From an uncultured Lentisphaeria bacterium (GTDB lineage: Bacteria; Verrucomicrobiota; Lentisphaeria; Victivallales; Victivallaceae), in the NCBI GenBank assembly GCA_903821255.1, contig CAIJKT010000841.1, forward strand, positions 1-6,679: a stretch of 6,679 bases of DNA, in the 5' to 3' direction. Shown here piece by piece: positions 1-5,581 of this stretch. The position numbers and the translations under genes are program-made. How positions within the stretch are numbered: position 1 is the stretch's first letter; each line of letters begins with the position of its first letter. Under the pieces are notes generated by a model that had not been told where the DNA came from, ran no database searches, and saw only the letters and a list, made by a program, of their open reading frames with translations.

Positions 1-97
1 CGCCGTATATTTCCGAGCTTTGAAAAATTATGCCGCGGCGTTTGCACAGCGAAACTATCTTCTCCATGAGTTCAGGATTTTTGTGATCAACTGTCAT
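1..97 (-). CDS. glyQS: Glycyl-tRNA synthetase, alpha2 (single-chain) type, N-terminal fragment
   Basis: Class II aminoacyl-tRNA synthetase that charges tRNA-Gly with glycine in the cytoplasm. Only the first 32 codons lie in the window; the rest runs off the left edge. The visible protein starts [10 protein letters not shown] and continues with a stretch containing [10 protein letters not shown] and FQSSEIYG. This is the highly conserved N-terminal signature of the homodimeric GlyRS family, as opposed to the alpha2beta2 GlyQ/GlyS type. The ATG at 97 is the first in-frame start after an in-frame TAA; a second ATG (codon 11) has no ribosome-binding site. A GGAG lies about 13 nt upstream of ATG 97, which is far for a Shine-Dalgarno, so the start is likely but not certain. 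The gene lies 131 bp downstream of recO on the same strand and has its own promoter. Identity is confident from the motif; completeness cannot be judged. Confidence 0.86.
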   Translation of the reverse strand, partial: MTVDHKNPELMEKIVSLCKRRGIIFQSSEIYG

Positions 98-145
98 AAG
101 TTTTAATTATCTCCATAATATGAGGTTTATATTTTCAAAAGCGCT

Positions 146-174
146 AATATACAGCAACAGATTCAAAACCGCAA
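146..174 (-). promoter_or_regulatory. Sigma-70-type promoter for glycyl-tRNA synthetase gene
   Basis: On the minus strand a -35 box TTGCGG (174-169) and a -10 box TATATT (151-146) are separated by exactly 17 bp. They match the consensus at 4 of 6 and 5 of 6 positions. Transcription would start near 139, giving a 5' leader of roughly 40 nt before the ATG at 97. The position between recO and the synthetase gene means the synthetase need not depend on the upstream operon. No T-box-like leader fits in so short a space. Confidence 0.55.
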
Positions 175-214
175 CTTTCCCGGCGGAAAAACAGCGAGAA
201 AGAGTCCGGAAAAG
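175..214 (-). terminator. Weak inverted repeat after recO, possible transcription end
   Basis: CTTTCCCGG (175-183) and CCGGAAAAG (206-214) can pair over 9 bp with one G-U on one strand, enclosing a 22-nt loop. It begins 15 bp past the recO stop, where a terminator is expected. The large loop and the lack of a clean U-run (only TTGCGGTTTT follows on the minus strand) make it a poor intrinsic terminator. It also abuts the -35 box of the next promoter. Confidence 0.2.
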
Positions 215-228
215 CCGTCTGCTGATCT

Positions 229-891
229 TCATAACTTCAGTTCATGGTATTCGCAGATGGAATCCAGCCATTTGTCGAGCTGCAACCAGTATTTATTGGC
301 TCTTTCCGGCAGCGCCATGTCACCGATTCCCGCTTCTACCACCTGCTCGATGAACAACTGCTGCTCATAATTTTTAGCTTCATCATCGCAGAGCATATCC
401 GGCATGAAACCGTTCTCGTGAAGATAACCCATTTTTAAAATCACCGAGCAATGAAGCCTGTTCCATAACTGCCCGAAGAATCTTTGTCTGATCAGCTCTT
501 CATTGCCGGCGGGGCTGAGATGAACGAGAACATTGCCCAGTACAATGCTGGTCTGGGGACAAGGCAGATCCGGCTGCGTATTGGCCAGGAGAAAATTGCC
601 CAGCTTATTGGCGAGCAGAAAATTTTCCGGGACTTCGGCAATATTGTCGTGCTCCGCAATCAGTTCCGCCGTGGTCATGTTATGCAGCGTGGAGTTCTGG
701 CTCTCGTGAAATGACACCTGGATTTCCCTGAAAAGGTCTATCACCGGATATTTTTTTGTGCTGAGTTTCAGCTCGCCTTTGGCCAGCAGATCAAGCTTGC
801 CGAAATCCGGGCTCAAGCCGCTGACGATCAGGCTGGTTTCCATATATGGCGTTTTGCGCAGCACTATCAGATTGGTTGTAATCAGACTCAT
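229..891 (-). CDS. recO: DNA repair protein RecO
   Basis: RecO works with RecR in the RecFOR pathway, loading RecA onto SSB-coated single-stranded DNA at gaps and helping anneal complementary strands. The 220-aa product has the typical N-terminal OB-fold stretch: VLRKTPYMETSLIV (residues 10-23), then DFGKLDLLAKG (29-39), then the KYPVIDLF segment, where family members place a partner-binding strand. The helical C-terminal domain follows (about 80-220). It is at the short end of the family (commonly about 240 aa) and lacks the four-cysteine zinc-binding cluster found in many RecO proteins; only isolated Cys at 111, 148, 168 and 213 are seen. The start lies 14 bp after the methyltransferase stop with only a weak GGG-type ribosome site, so translation is probably coupled to that gene. 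The N-terminal match is strong; the C-terminal half is diverged. Confidence 0.9.
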   Translation of the reverse strand: MSLITTNLIVLRKTPYMETSLIVSGLSPDFGKLDLLAKGELKLSTKKYPVIDLFREIQVSFHESQNSTLHNMTTAELIAEHDNIAEVPENFLLANKLGNFLLANTQPDLPCPQTSIVLGNVLVHLSPAGNEELIRQRFFGQLWNRLHCSVILKMGYLHENGFMPDMLCDDEAKNYEQQLFIEQVVEAGIGDMALPERANKYWLQLDKWLDSICEYHELKL

Positions 892-905
892 GTTTCAACC
901 CGGGT

Positions 906-1565
906 TTATGATTGTTTTTCCAGCAGCATATTAAAATACAGACAGCAGCGGTCAGGCAGAAATGACGGCAGCCGCTTATAATGTTTAAGCTTGAAATACT
1001 TTTTTGCCGATTTCAATACTGAGCGGTGATTGGTGACATGGTGGTCATCAATATTATTGAATCCGATAGCTTTGAACAGCCACGGCATGACTCTGTTCAC
1101 GCTGGGCATGCCGATCAGCAACTGGCCGCCGGGCTTCAAGATGCGCTGCATCTCTTTAAGGATGGGGTCGAACTCGCGGATATGCTCAAAAACGGAAAAA
1201 GCGACAATCACGTCGAAGTGCCCGTCCGGGTAACCCGCCTTCAGGATGTCTTCCTGCTTCAGTTGCGCTTTAATATTCTGCCGGTCCAGTATTTCCGTGA
1301 GGATTTTGGCGTCGGACAGAATATCAATGCCGTGCAGTTCCCTGCTGATTTCCGCGAGGGTGTTGAACAGCAGGCCGCTGCCATAGCCGAAATCCAGCAC
1401 GCGCTCATACGGCGGCGTCAGCATGGACAGCCCGTCCTGAAGCCGTTTTACATAAAGCTTGCCGATTAGCGGTTTATAATAATAGCGCAGCGGATCGTCA
1501 TAGCGCGTCACCGGCATATAGACATGCTCTTCCGGAAGTTTAAACAAAACTGACTTTCGTGCCAT
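906..1565 (-). CDS. Class I SAM-dependent methyltransferase (Methyltransf_11-like)
   Basis: A 219-aa Rossmann-fold methyltransferase using S-adenosylmethionine. Motif I, the SAM glycine loop, is VLDFGYGSG (residues 56-64). The acidic ribose-binding residue is D81 in HGID. A motif II-like D106 follows (QEDIL), then FDVIVAFSVFEHI (117-129) and the post-motif LKPGGQLLIGMPS (143-155), a layout typical of the UbiE/COQ5-like superfamily. The N-terminus has many aromatic and basic residues (for example YYYKPLIGK, 28-36), and the C-terminal tail is hydrophobic and basic. The substrate cannot be told. The start at 1565 is chosen because AGGA sits 7 nt before it; a longer frame from 1700 would overlap the hydrolase gene by 58 bp and add residues without family resemblance. 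It lies 77 bp after the hydrolase and 14 bp before recO. A cytoplasmic small-molecule, lipid or glycan methylase is possible. Confidence 0.85.
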   Translation of the reverse strand: MARKSVLFKLPEEHVYMPVTRYDDPLRYYYKPLIGKLYVKRLQDGLSMLTPPYERVLDFGYGSGLLFNTLAEISRELHGIDILSDAKILTEILDRQNIKAQLKQEDILKAGYPDGHFDVIVAFSVFEHIREFDPILKEMQRILKPGGQLLIGMPSVNRVMPWLFKAIGFNNIDDHHVTNHRSVLKSAKKYFKLKHYKRLPSFLPDRCCLYFNMLLEKQS

Positions 1566-1596
1566 CGTTTTTCCTGTCTGCTTTATGTGTTTCCTC

Positions 1597-1625
1597 AAAA
1601 TATATGGTAATTGCGGTATTTTCAA
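1597..1625 (-). promoter_or_regulatory. Possible internal promoter for methyltransferase-recO
   Basis: In the 77-bp gap after the hydrolase gene, TTGAAA (1625-1620) is followed after 17 bp by TATTTT (1602-1597); alternatively TATATT lies at 15 bp spacing (1604-1599). Transcription would begin about 25 nt before the methyltransferase ATG. TTGCGG (1611-1616) and CCGCAA (1628-1633) form an inverted repeat straddling the -35 box, which could be an operator. The AT-rich stretch is short and the match imperfect, so this is a candidate only. Confidence 0.35.
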
Positions 1626-1642
1626 GTCCGCAACCGCACTTC

Positions 1643-4147
1643 TCAGAGCTCGATCCGGATTGCCCTGCCGAAACCTTTCGGGAACTGGCAAGGCAGACAT
1701 TGCCCGAACGCATGCGGCGCCTTATCAATCAGGATGGAGCCTCTTGACGGCGCTTCATAACCGGCGGCCCACACTTCGATGCCGGCGCTCCGCGGGTCAA
1801 TGCCGCTGAGAATCAGGCGGTAAAAGGCTTCGCCGCCGTCCGCCACCCGCGCGGCAAAGAATTTCTGGTTCCGGTCAATGTCCGGCCACTGGTTCCTCGC
1901 TTCGCCGTATCCCGGCTGATTCCAGGGGATTTCCGTCACCGGGATCGCATAACATGAACCTTCCGCATTGGGATATCTGGAATTGAACAGTTTGATCTGC
2001 ACTTTTTCCGGATTGGGGGTTTTTATCCTGAACTGGAGTTCGAAATCCCGCAGACGATATGGAACTTTCATTGAGAAGTAAACTTTCAACGAATGAGCTG
2101 CGGTTTCTTTGCCGCTGACCGCGGCTTTCAATTCAGGCTCCTGATAGATCTGCTCGACACAGGGCCTGACTTTGTCATTCACGCTAAGCGAAGCCGGGAA
2201 GCGGTATTCATATTTTTTGCCGTTCTTCTCCGTCATGTAGGAGTACGGGAAGACCGGCTTGATGCTTTTGGAACTGAGAATCAGTACTTTGACCTCATGC
2301 GCCAGCAGGGTGATGCTGCTGTCCGGGTTCATGAATTCGTAATGGGGATAGAACTGGTAAACCGTCTTCACTTTATGATCCGCAATTTCGCCGCTCTTGA
2401 AATTCACGACCTGAGGAACCGGGGACGGGTTGCGGATGATGCACCAGCTTTCATCATTGCCGGGCTGGACGAATCCGTAGATTTCGCCTTTGTTCGGATT
2501 GCCGAGAATCATCCTGCCGTTACTGACAAAAATATGTCTGGCGTTTTTCCGGCAGAATGCCATGATCCGGCGGAAACTGTCCGCCTGCCATTCCTCAAGT
2601 TTTTCGGGCTGGAGGGTATAGGCCATATAGGTGCTGCCGCGCATGAACGACATCCACAATGCATTGGTCCAGAGGCCGGGTTCTTCAACGAACGGGTTGC
2701 GCATCGCGTCCGGAAATTCATGGTTGTCAAAGCAATCCAGCGGCAATGCGCTTTTATCCCGCTGCAGGATGTTGTAATACATGATATCCCGATGCGTGGT
2801 TGAACTGTCGCGCTGGCTCTTTGACGGAAATGAGGTGTACTCCGAATCGCCGCTGTCTGACAGCCACAAGTGATTGGCATGACAAAGCCACCAGGGCGAG
2901 GTCCACCAGCCGTTGCGGGTAATAATGGCCGGGTTCTGTCTGCGCATGGCTTTATCGATGGCGAACATCACATTCATCGAGGCCTGGCGGACATGGTTTA
3001 CGGTCGGATAGCATTCTTTCATGGCGGGGTTGGTCGCACATTCGTTATCCCAGTCTATCTTAAAGTGCACCGCGCCGATTTTGCTGATGAGTTCGCGGAA
3101 GCGCTTTTCAAGCAGCATGCTGAATTTTTTGTCAACCATGATGCCGTAGCCTTTGCCGCAATAGGCGGCGCTGTCGCCGCTGCCGACTTCCATTCCGTTT
3201 TGCGTCATGTATTCCGGACTGATGCCCATCGGTCCGTTATGGGACAGCCACAGGCTGATTTTAGCGCCGATGTCTTCGACTATCCCGGCAAGCTTTTTCA
3301 GCCCTTTGTCGCGGCCTACCGATTCCTTGGCCTGGAAGACCGACTGGCGGTCATTCCAGCCGGCATCCAGCGTGAACACGTCGGGAATCAGGTCAAATTT
3401 GGCGAATGCCTTGAAAAAACTTACATAATTCTCATAACTGACGGCATATTCGTAATTGCCGATATAGGGGTCCGCCCAGAACGTGCAGAAGGACACCAGC
3501 GGCTTTTTCAGCGGCGGAATCCGGATAGTGTTGAGGTAATCAAAGAAGCCGGCGCGGGGATTGCCGCTCCAGCCGAACACCGCTTCCACCGTCTCCAGCC
3601 GTTTCCCGTGCCACTGCGGATAATGCAGCAACTTGAATGACGTGCCTTTTTTCGCCTTTTCCGGAAGATTGAATCCGGCGGGATGTTCCAGACCGGTAAA
3701 GTATTTTTTCCCGATGAGCGGATAGCCGCAACCGGGCATTCTGCCGATGCCTTCCTCTTCGCCGTGAGTCTGCTTCGCCAGCAATGTCGCGGCGCGGTAG
3801 CCGCAGAGTTCCAGTTTGTCATCCAGCAATTGGCTGTCAATTTCCACATAATCCGGAACCGGCAATATGTTTTTGGCGGTGATGTCCACCCGCTTTTTAA
3901 ACCAGCAGCCGTCCGCCAATTTTAACGTGACTTTGAATTCCAGCCCTTTGCCCGCAAAGCTCTGGCTGATGCCTGTGCCGGTAATTAGCGGTTTGTCAAT
4001 GGCTTTCTCCGCTTCGATTCGTTTGCCGCCGATGCTCAATGCCGCCGCCGGCCACGCCAGTTCCAGTATCTCGCCGGACTGCCTGTCAGTCACTTGCAGA
4101 GTATTTCCTGAAACGCTGATTGCCAGCCATTTATTTTGAGTTTTCAT
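1643..4147 (-). CDS. Clan GH-D glycoside hydrolase, GH36/melibiase-like
   Basis: An 834-aa protein with a central TIM-barrel of the alpha-galactosidase type. N-terminal beta-sandwich: about 1-210. Barrel (about 215-550): LDAGW (260-264, strand 1), KISLWLSHNG (296-305), the K-x-D nucleophile motif FKID (362-365, candidate nucleophile D365) and LWLSDSGDSE (427-436, candidate acid/base D431 or D434). D365 and D431 are 66 residues apart, close to the 60 in Thermotoga GalA. DCFDNHEFPD (471-480) and WTNALWMSFMRGS (493-505) follow. A beta-rich C-terminal extension (about 640-834) may be carbohydrate-binding. In LDAGW, Ala replaces the second Asp of the usual DDxW galactose-binding pair, so alpha-galactosidase specificity should not be assumed. 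No signal peptide is visible, suggesting cytoplasmic action on imported oligosaccharides. AGGA 5 nt before the ATG supports the start. No transporter lies nearby. Confidence 0.85.
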   Translation of the reverse strand: MKTQNKWLAISVSGNTLQVTDRQSGEILELAWPAAALSIGGKRIEAEKAIDKPLITGTGISQSFAGKGLEFKVTLKLADGCWFKKRVDITAKNILPVPDYVEIDSQLLDDKLELCGYRAATLLAKQTHGEEEGIGRMPGCGYPLIGKKYFTGLEHPAGFNLPEKAKKGTSFKLLHYPQWHGKRLETVEAVFGWSGNPRAGFFDYLNTIRIPPLKKPLVSFCTFWADPYIGNYEYAVSYENYVSFFKAFAKFDLIPDVFTLDAGWNDRQSVFQAKESVGRDKGLKKLAGIVEDIGAKISLWLSHNGPMGISPEYMTQNGMEVGSGDSAAYCGKGYGIMVDKKFSMLLEKRFRELISKIGAVHFKIDWDNECATNPAMKECYPTVNHVRQASMNVMFAIDKAMRRQNPAIITRNGWWTSPWWLCHANHLWLSDSGDSEYTSFPSKSQRDSSTTHRDIMYYNILQRDKSALPLDCFDNHEFPDAMRNPFVEEPGLWTNALWMSFMRGSTYMAYTLQPEKLEEWQADSFRRIMAFCRKNARHIFVSNGRMILGNPNKGEIYGFVQPGNDESWCIIRNPSPVPQVVNFKSGEIADHKVKTVYQFYPHYEFMNPDSSITLLAHEVKVLILSSKSIKPVFPYSYMTEKNGKKYEYRFPASLSVNDKVRPCVEQIYQEPELKAAVSGKETAAHSLKVYFSMKVPYRLRDFELQFRIKTPNPEKVQIKLFNSRYPNAEGSCYAIPVTEIPWNQPGYGEARNQWPDIDRNQKFFAARVADGGEAFYRLILSGIDPRSAGIEVWAAGYEAPSRGSILIDKAPHAFGQCLPCQFPKGFGRAIRIEL

Positions 4148-4267
4148 AATTATCCTGATCTTGTAAAGTTATTTGCAGAAAACCTGAACTAACTAACTTA
4201 AGAATTTTGCGGCATTTTTCAATGACTCTTCCAACTTTTATTAATCTTTTATTGTAATTCCAGTCCT
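4148..4267 (-). other. AT-rich 5' region of the hydrolase gene
   Basis: This 120-bp AT-rich stretch separates the palindrome from the hydrolase start and should contain its promoter. AGGA lies 5 nt before the ATG. I could not find a convincing -35/-10 pair: TTGAAA with a 16-bp spacer to TAAGTT is the best and is poor. A triple AACT microrepeat occurs at 4187-4198. No small gene is supported here. Confidence 0.4.
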
Positions 4268-4294
4268 GGCAGCTAATTGGTCCAATGAGCTGCC
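4268..4294. promoter_or_regulatory. 27-bp near-perfect palindrome upstream of hydrolase gene
   Basis: Outer arms GGCAGCT (4268-4274) and AGCTGCC (4288-4294) are perfect inverted repeats. Inner arms ATTGG (4276-4280) and CCAAT (4282-4286) are also perfect, centred on T4281. The only mismatch is A4275 against G4287. It sits 121 bp before the hydrolase ATG and 2 bp from the first tandem-repeat unit. No T-run follows on either strand, so it is more likely a protein-binding site or RNA hairpin than an intrinsic terminator. The regulator is unknown; the TTGG/CCAA core vaguely recalls GntR-type sites. Confidence 0.45.
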
Positions 4295-4296
4295 AT

Positions 4297-4801
4297 AACC
4301 ATTCTGGACACCGCGCACCCTCATTTTGGACAGCCCCGTCCGACACGGACGGCAATGCAGCAAAACCATTCTGGACACCGCGCACCCTCATTTTGGACAG
4401 CACCGCCCGACACGGACGGCAATGCAGCAAAACCATTTCGGACACCGCGCACCCTCATTCTGGACAGCCCCGCCCGACATGGACGGCAATGCGACAAAAC
4501 CATTCTGGACACCGCGCACCCTCATTTTAGATAGTACCGCCCGACATGGACGGCAATACAACATAACCATTCTGGACACCGCGCACCCTCATTTTGGACA
4601 GCACCGTCCGACACGGACAGCAATCCAACATAACCATTTTGGACACCGCGCTCCCTCATTTTAGACAGCCCCGTCCGACACGGACGGCAATGCAGCAAAA
4701 CCATTTTGGACACCGCGCTCCCTCATTTTGGACAGCCCCGTCCGACACGGACGGCAATCCAACATAACCATTCTGGACACCGCGCACCCTCATTTGGACA
4801 C
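4297..4801. repeat. 67-bp tandem repeat array, seven full units plus a partial eighth
   Basis: Units begin (AACCATTYTGG or AACCATTTCGG) at 4297, 4364, 4431, 4498, 4565, 4632, 4699 and 4766, always exactly 67 bp apart. The eighth breaks off after about 35 bp and has lost one T. Each full unit contains two related CATTYTGGACA-like segments 22 bp apart and a hairpin, CCGTCCG-ACA-CGGACGG. The hairpin is perfect in units 1, 6 and 7 and has one or two mismatches in units 2-5. Two tail types alternate: GCAGCAA (units 1, 2, 6) and CCAACAT or ACAACAT (units 4, 5, 7). All differences between units are substitutions, with no indels inside full units. Since 67 is not a multiple of three, no protein repeat is encoded; the open frames on both strands are by-products of low stop density. 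No unique spacers occur, so it is not CRISPR. Confidence 0.95.
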
Positions 4802-4842
4802 ACCCATTGCTGAATACTTTATCCTGCGTCAGCAGAGCAAAA

Positions 4843-4856
4843 CGGGCAACCGCCCG
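4843..4856. repeat. Small hairpin inserted in a degenerate unit
   Basis: CGGGC (4843-4847) and GCCCG (4852-4856) form a perfect 5-bp stem with loop AACC. The 13 bp at 4844-4856 are exactly what is extra compared with the tail-to-head junction of the 67-bp units, so a short inverted repeat appears to have been gained here or lost in the clean array. Confidence 0.5.
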
Positions 4857-4894
4857 CATTTTGGACACCGGCCATACACAACACGTTTTCGTAA

Positions 4895-4930
4895 TCCGGG
4901 AGTTCCGGGAAGATTGGGAATTCCGGGATA
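4895..4930. repeat. Four 9-bp tandem repeats
   Basis: TCCGGGAGT, TCCGGGAAG, ATTGGGAAT and TCCGGGATA follow each other without gaps. In one plus-strand frame they would read as xPG or xLG triplets, but no start, ribosome site or conserved protein supports coding. This looks like replication slippage inside the repeat-rich region. Confidence 0.55.
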
Positions 4931-5277
4931 TGCTGCCCGATACGGCGGCAATGTAGCAAAACCGTATTTCGGAGATGTTGGAGACCGCCCGAGCTGGAAT
5001 GCTTTCGCATCTGCGGCCAGTCCGGACTCCGGCGCAGCCGGTATCAACCCCGGATGCAACGGGCATTCCGGAGAGTTTGGAGACCCGTTGAGCTAACCGG
5101 TAAACGATGGTTTTCAGATTTGGCGGAAATTTATAGTTGTAGAAAGAGGCCGGGTAAATCCACAGTCGTCCGGCAATTTCAGGATCGGAACCGCCATTGC
5201 CCGCATGTTGTTCCGTTTTCGCCGGAAAACTTTCATCATATTTCAAAATTACCATTCCGGTCTCCATTTTTTATATT

Positions 5278-5306
5278 TTGCCAGGCGTTGTGCATCTACA
5301 TATAGT
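5278..5306 (+). promoter_or_regulatory. Orphan promoter-like sequence on the plus strand
   Basis: TTGCCA (5278-5283) and TATAGT (5301-5306) are separated by exactly 17 bp, each matching the sigma-70 consensus at 5 of 6 or close to it. Transcription would start near 5313 and run antisense toward the end of the pseudopilin operon. The first ATG downstream (5344, 49 codons, MAKKAKYLFD...) lacks a Shine-Dalgarno and family resemblance. Further on lies AAAGC-TACG-GCTTT (5451-5464), a stable UNCG-type hairpin in plus-strand RNA. A small or antisense RNA is possible, but nothing proves transcription. Confidence 0.35.
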
Positions 5307-5386
5307 AAAGTTGTCAACAGAAACCGTAAAATTAAGTTCAATAATGGCAAAAAAAGCAAAATATCTTTTTGACACGAAGGAGTCGT

Positions 5387-5581
5387 TCAAAAATAATGGG
5401 TCCTTTCTACTGGTGTCTCGGGGGCTCTTTCGGTTTTGCCGGTTCGTTACAAAGCTACGGCTTTATCAGGAAATCGCAGACTGGTTTCGTTGATTTTTCC
5501 ATAGACCTTGTATCCCGGCGGAACATAAAATGCCGGTCAGACGACCAGGACTCCCGGGGAAAATGCGATTGGACGCATCGC
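5387..5581 (-). pseudogene. Possible decayed C-terminal part of the GspK/PilX-like gene
   Basis: Reading on past the TAA of the 69-aa gene in the same frame gives about 65 codons interrupted by TGA (5539-5537) and TAA (5449-5447) and ending at TGA (5389-5387). The segments between look protein-like: MRPIAFSPGVLVV, then a 29-residue piece that includes FYVPPGYKVYGKIN and LRFPDKAVAL, then RTGKTERAPETPVE. Codon choice is also coding-like. Together with the 69 residues upstream this would make about 134 aa, closer to a normal minor pseudopilin. The alternative is chance: no family was recognised in the remnant and there are three stops. Confidence 0.3.
5563..5581 (-). terminator. Weak hairpin after the last pseudopilin gene
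   Basis: Directly after the TAA at 5582 the minus strand reads ATGCG-TCCAAT-CGCAT followed by TTTCC: a 5-bp stem with a 6-nt loop and four Ts counting the stem's last base. An overlapping alternative stem, GCGAT/ATCGC, is also possible. Its position fits an operon end, but the stem is short and the T-run minimal. Confidence 0.25.

Larger units (their letters stand above)
4832..5095. repeat. Degenerate, longer-period relatives of the 67-bp unit
   Basis: Three diverged units follow the clean array. At 4832-4870, GCAG..CAAAAC and CATTTTGGACACCG match a unit junction exactly, apart from a 2-bp and a 13-bp insertion. At 4935-4963, GCCCGATACGG then CGGCAATGTAGCAAAACC matches the unit's hairpin and tail with two substitutions and one deleted base. 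At about 5018-5075 the layout recurs as GTCCGGAC (an 8-bp palindrome), ATGCAACGGG and CATTCCGGA. The last two also share TTCGGAGATGTTGGAGACC (4968-4986) and TTCCGGAGAGTTTGGAGACC (5066-5085), about 98 bp apart. These are probably old or ancestral units with a period near 100 bp. Confidence 0.6.
4802..5386. other. Intergenic stretch without a supported gene
   Basis: Apart from the degenerate repeats and a plus-strand promoter-like site, I see no gene here. A 203-codon minus-strand frame (5267-4656) runs into the tandem array, has no ribosome-binding site and has no recognisable domain. The AT-rich part (about 5220-5370) has no tRNA, SRP, tmRNA or RNase P RNA hallmarks on either strand. Confidence 0.5.

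Noticed and set aside
1566..1700. 45-residue N-terminal extension of the methyltransferase, starting at 1700
   Set aside because: It would overlap the end of the hydrolase gene by 58 bp, whereas ATG 1565 has a good Shine-Dalgarno and begins just before the family-like sequence.
2093..3640. Long plus-strand frames (236 and 256 codons) opposite the hydrolase gene
   Set aside because: They are antisense shadows of a strongly supported gene and their translations resemble no family.
4131..4445. 104-codon minus-strand frame running from the array into the hydrolase start
   Set aside because: It begins in repeat sequence, overlaps the hydrolase start in another frame and has no ribosome site or domain.
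4285..4713. Several open frames of 60-110 codons on both strands inside the tandem array, giving cysteine-rich repetitive peptides
   Set aside because: The 67-bp unit is not a multiple of three, the frames exist on both strands at once, and none has a ribosome site; they arise from few stop codons in the unit.
4297..4765. Hairpin changes among units keep G-U pairs, suggesting selection on an RNA
   Set aside because: All changes are transitions, and any transition in a base pair leaves a G-U wobble on one strand; both strands are affected, so it is not evidence of RNA function.
4297..4801. CRISPR array
   Set aside because: The whole 67-bp unit repeats without unique spacers and there are no cas genes.
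4656..5267. 203-codon minus-strand frame across the degenerate repeats
   Set aside because: No ribosome-binding site, no recognisable domain, odd composition, and its end is made of tandem repeat.
5344..5493. 49-codon plus-strand frame (MAKKAKYLFD...) behind the orphan promoter
   Set aside because: No Shine-Dalgarno and no recognisable domain; kept only as a remark on the promoter.
5405..5495. Resemblance of ACAAAGCTACGG to the GCAAAGCYACGG core of the c-di-GMP-I riboswitch
   Set aside because: The AAAGC and GCTTT flanks pair into a simple UACG hairpin, the upstream GGCAAACC element and GNRA hairpin are missing, and no downstream gene is in the right orientation.
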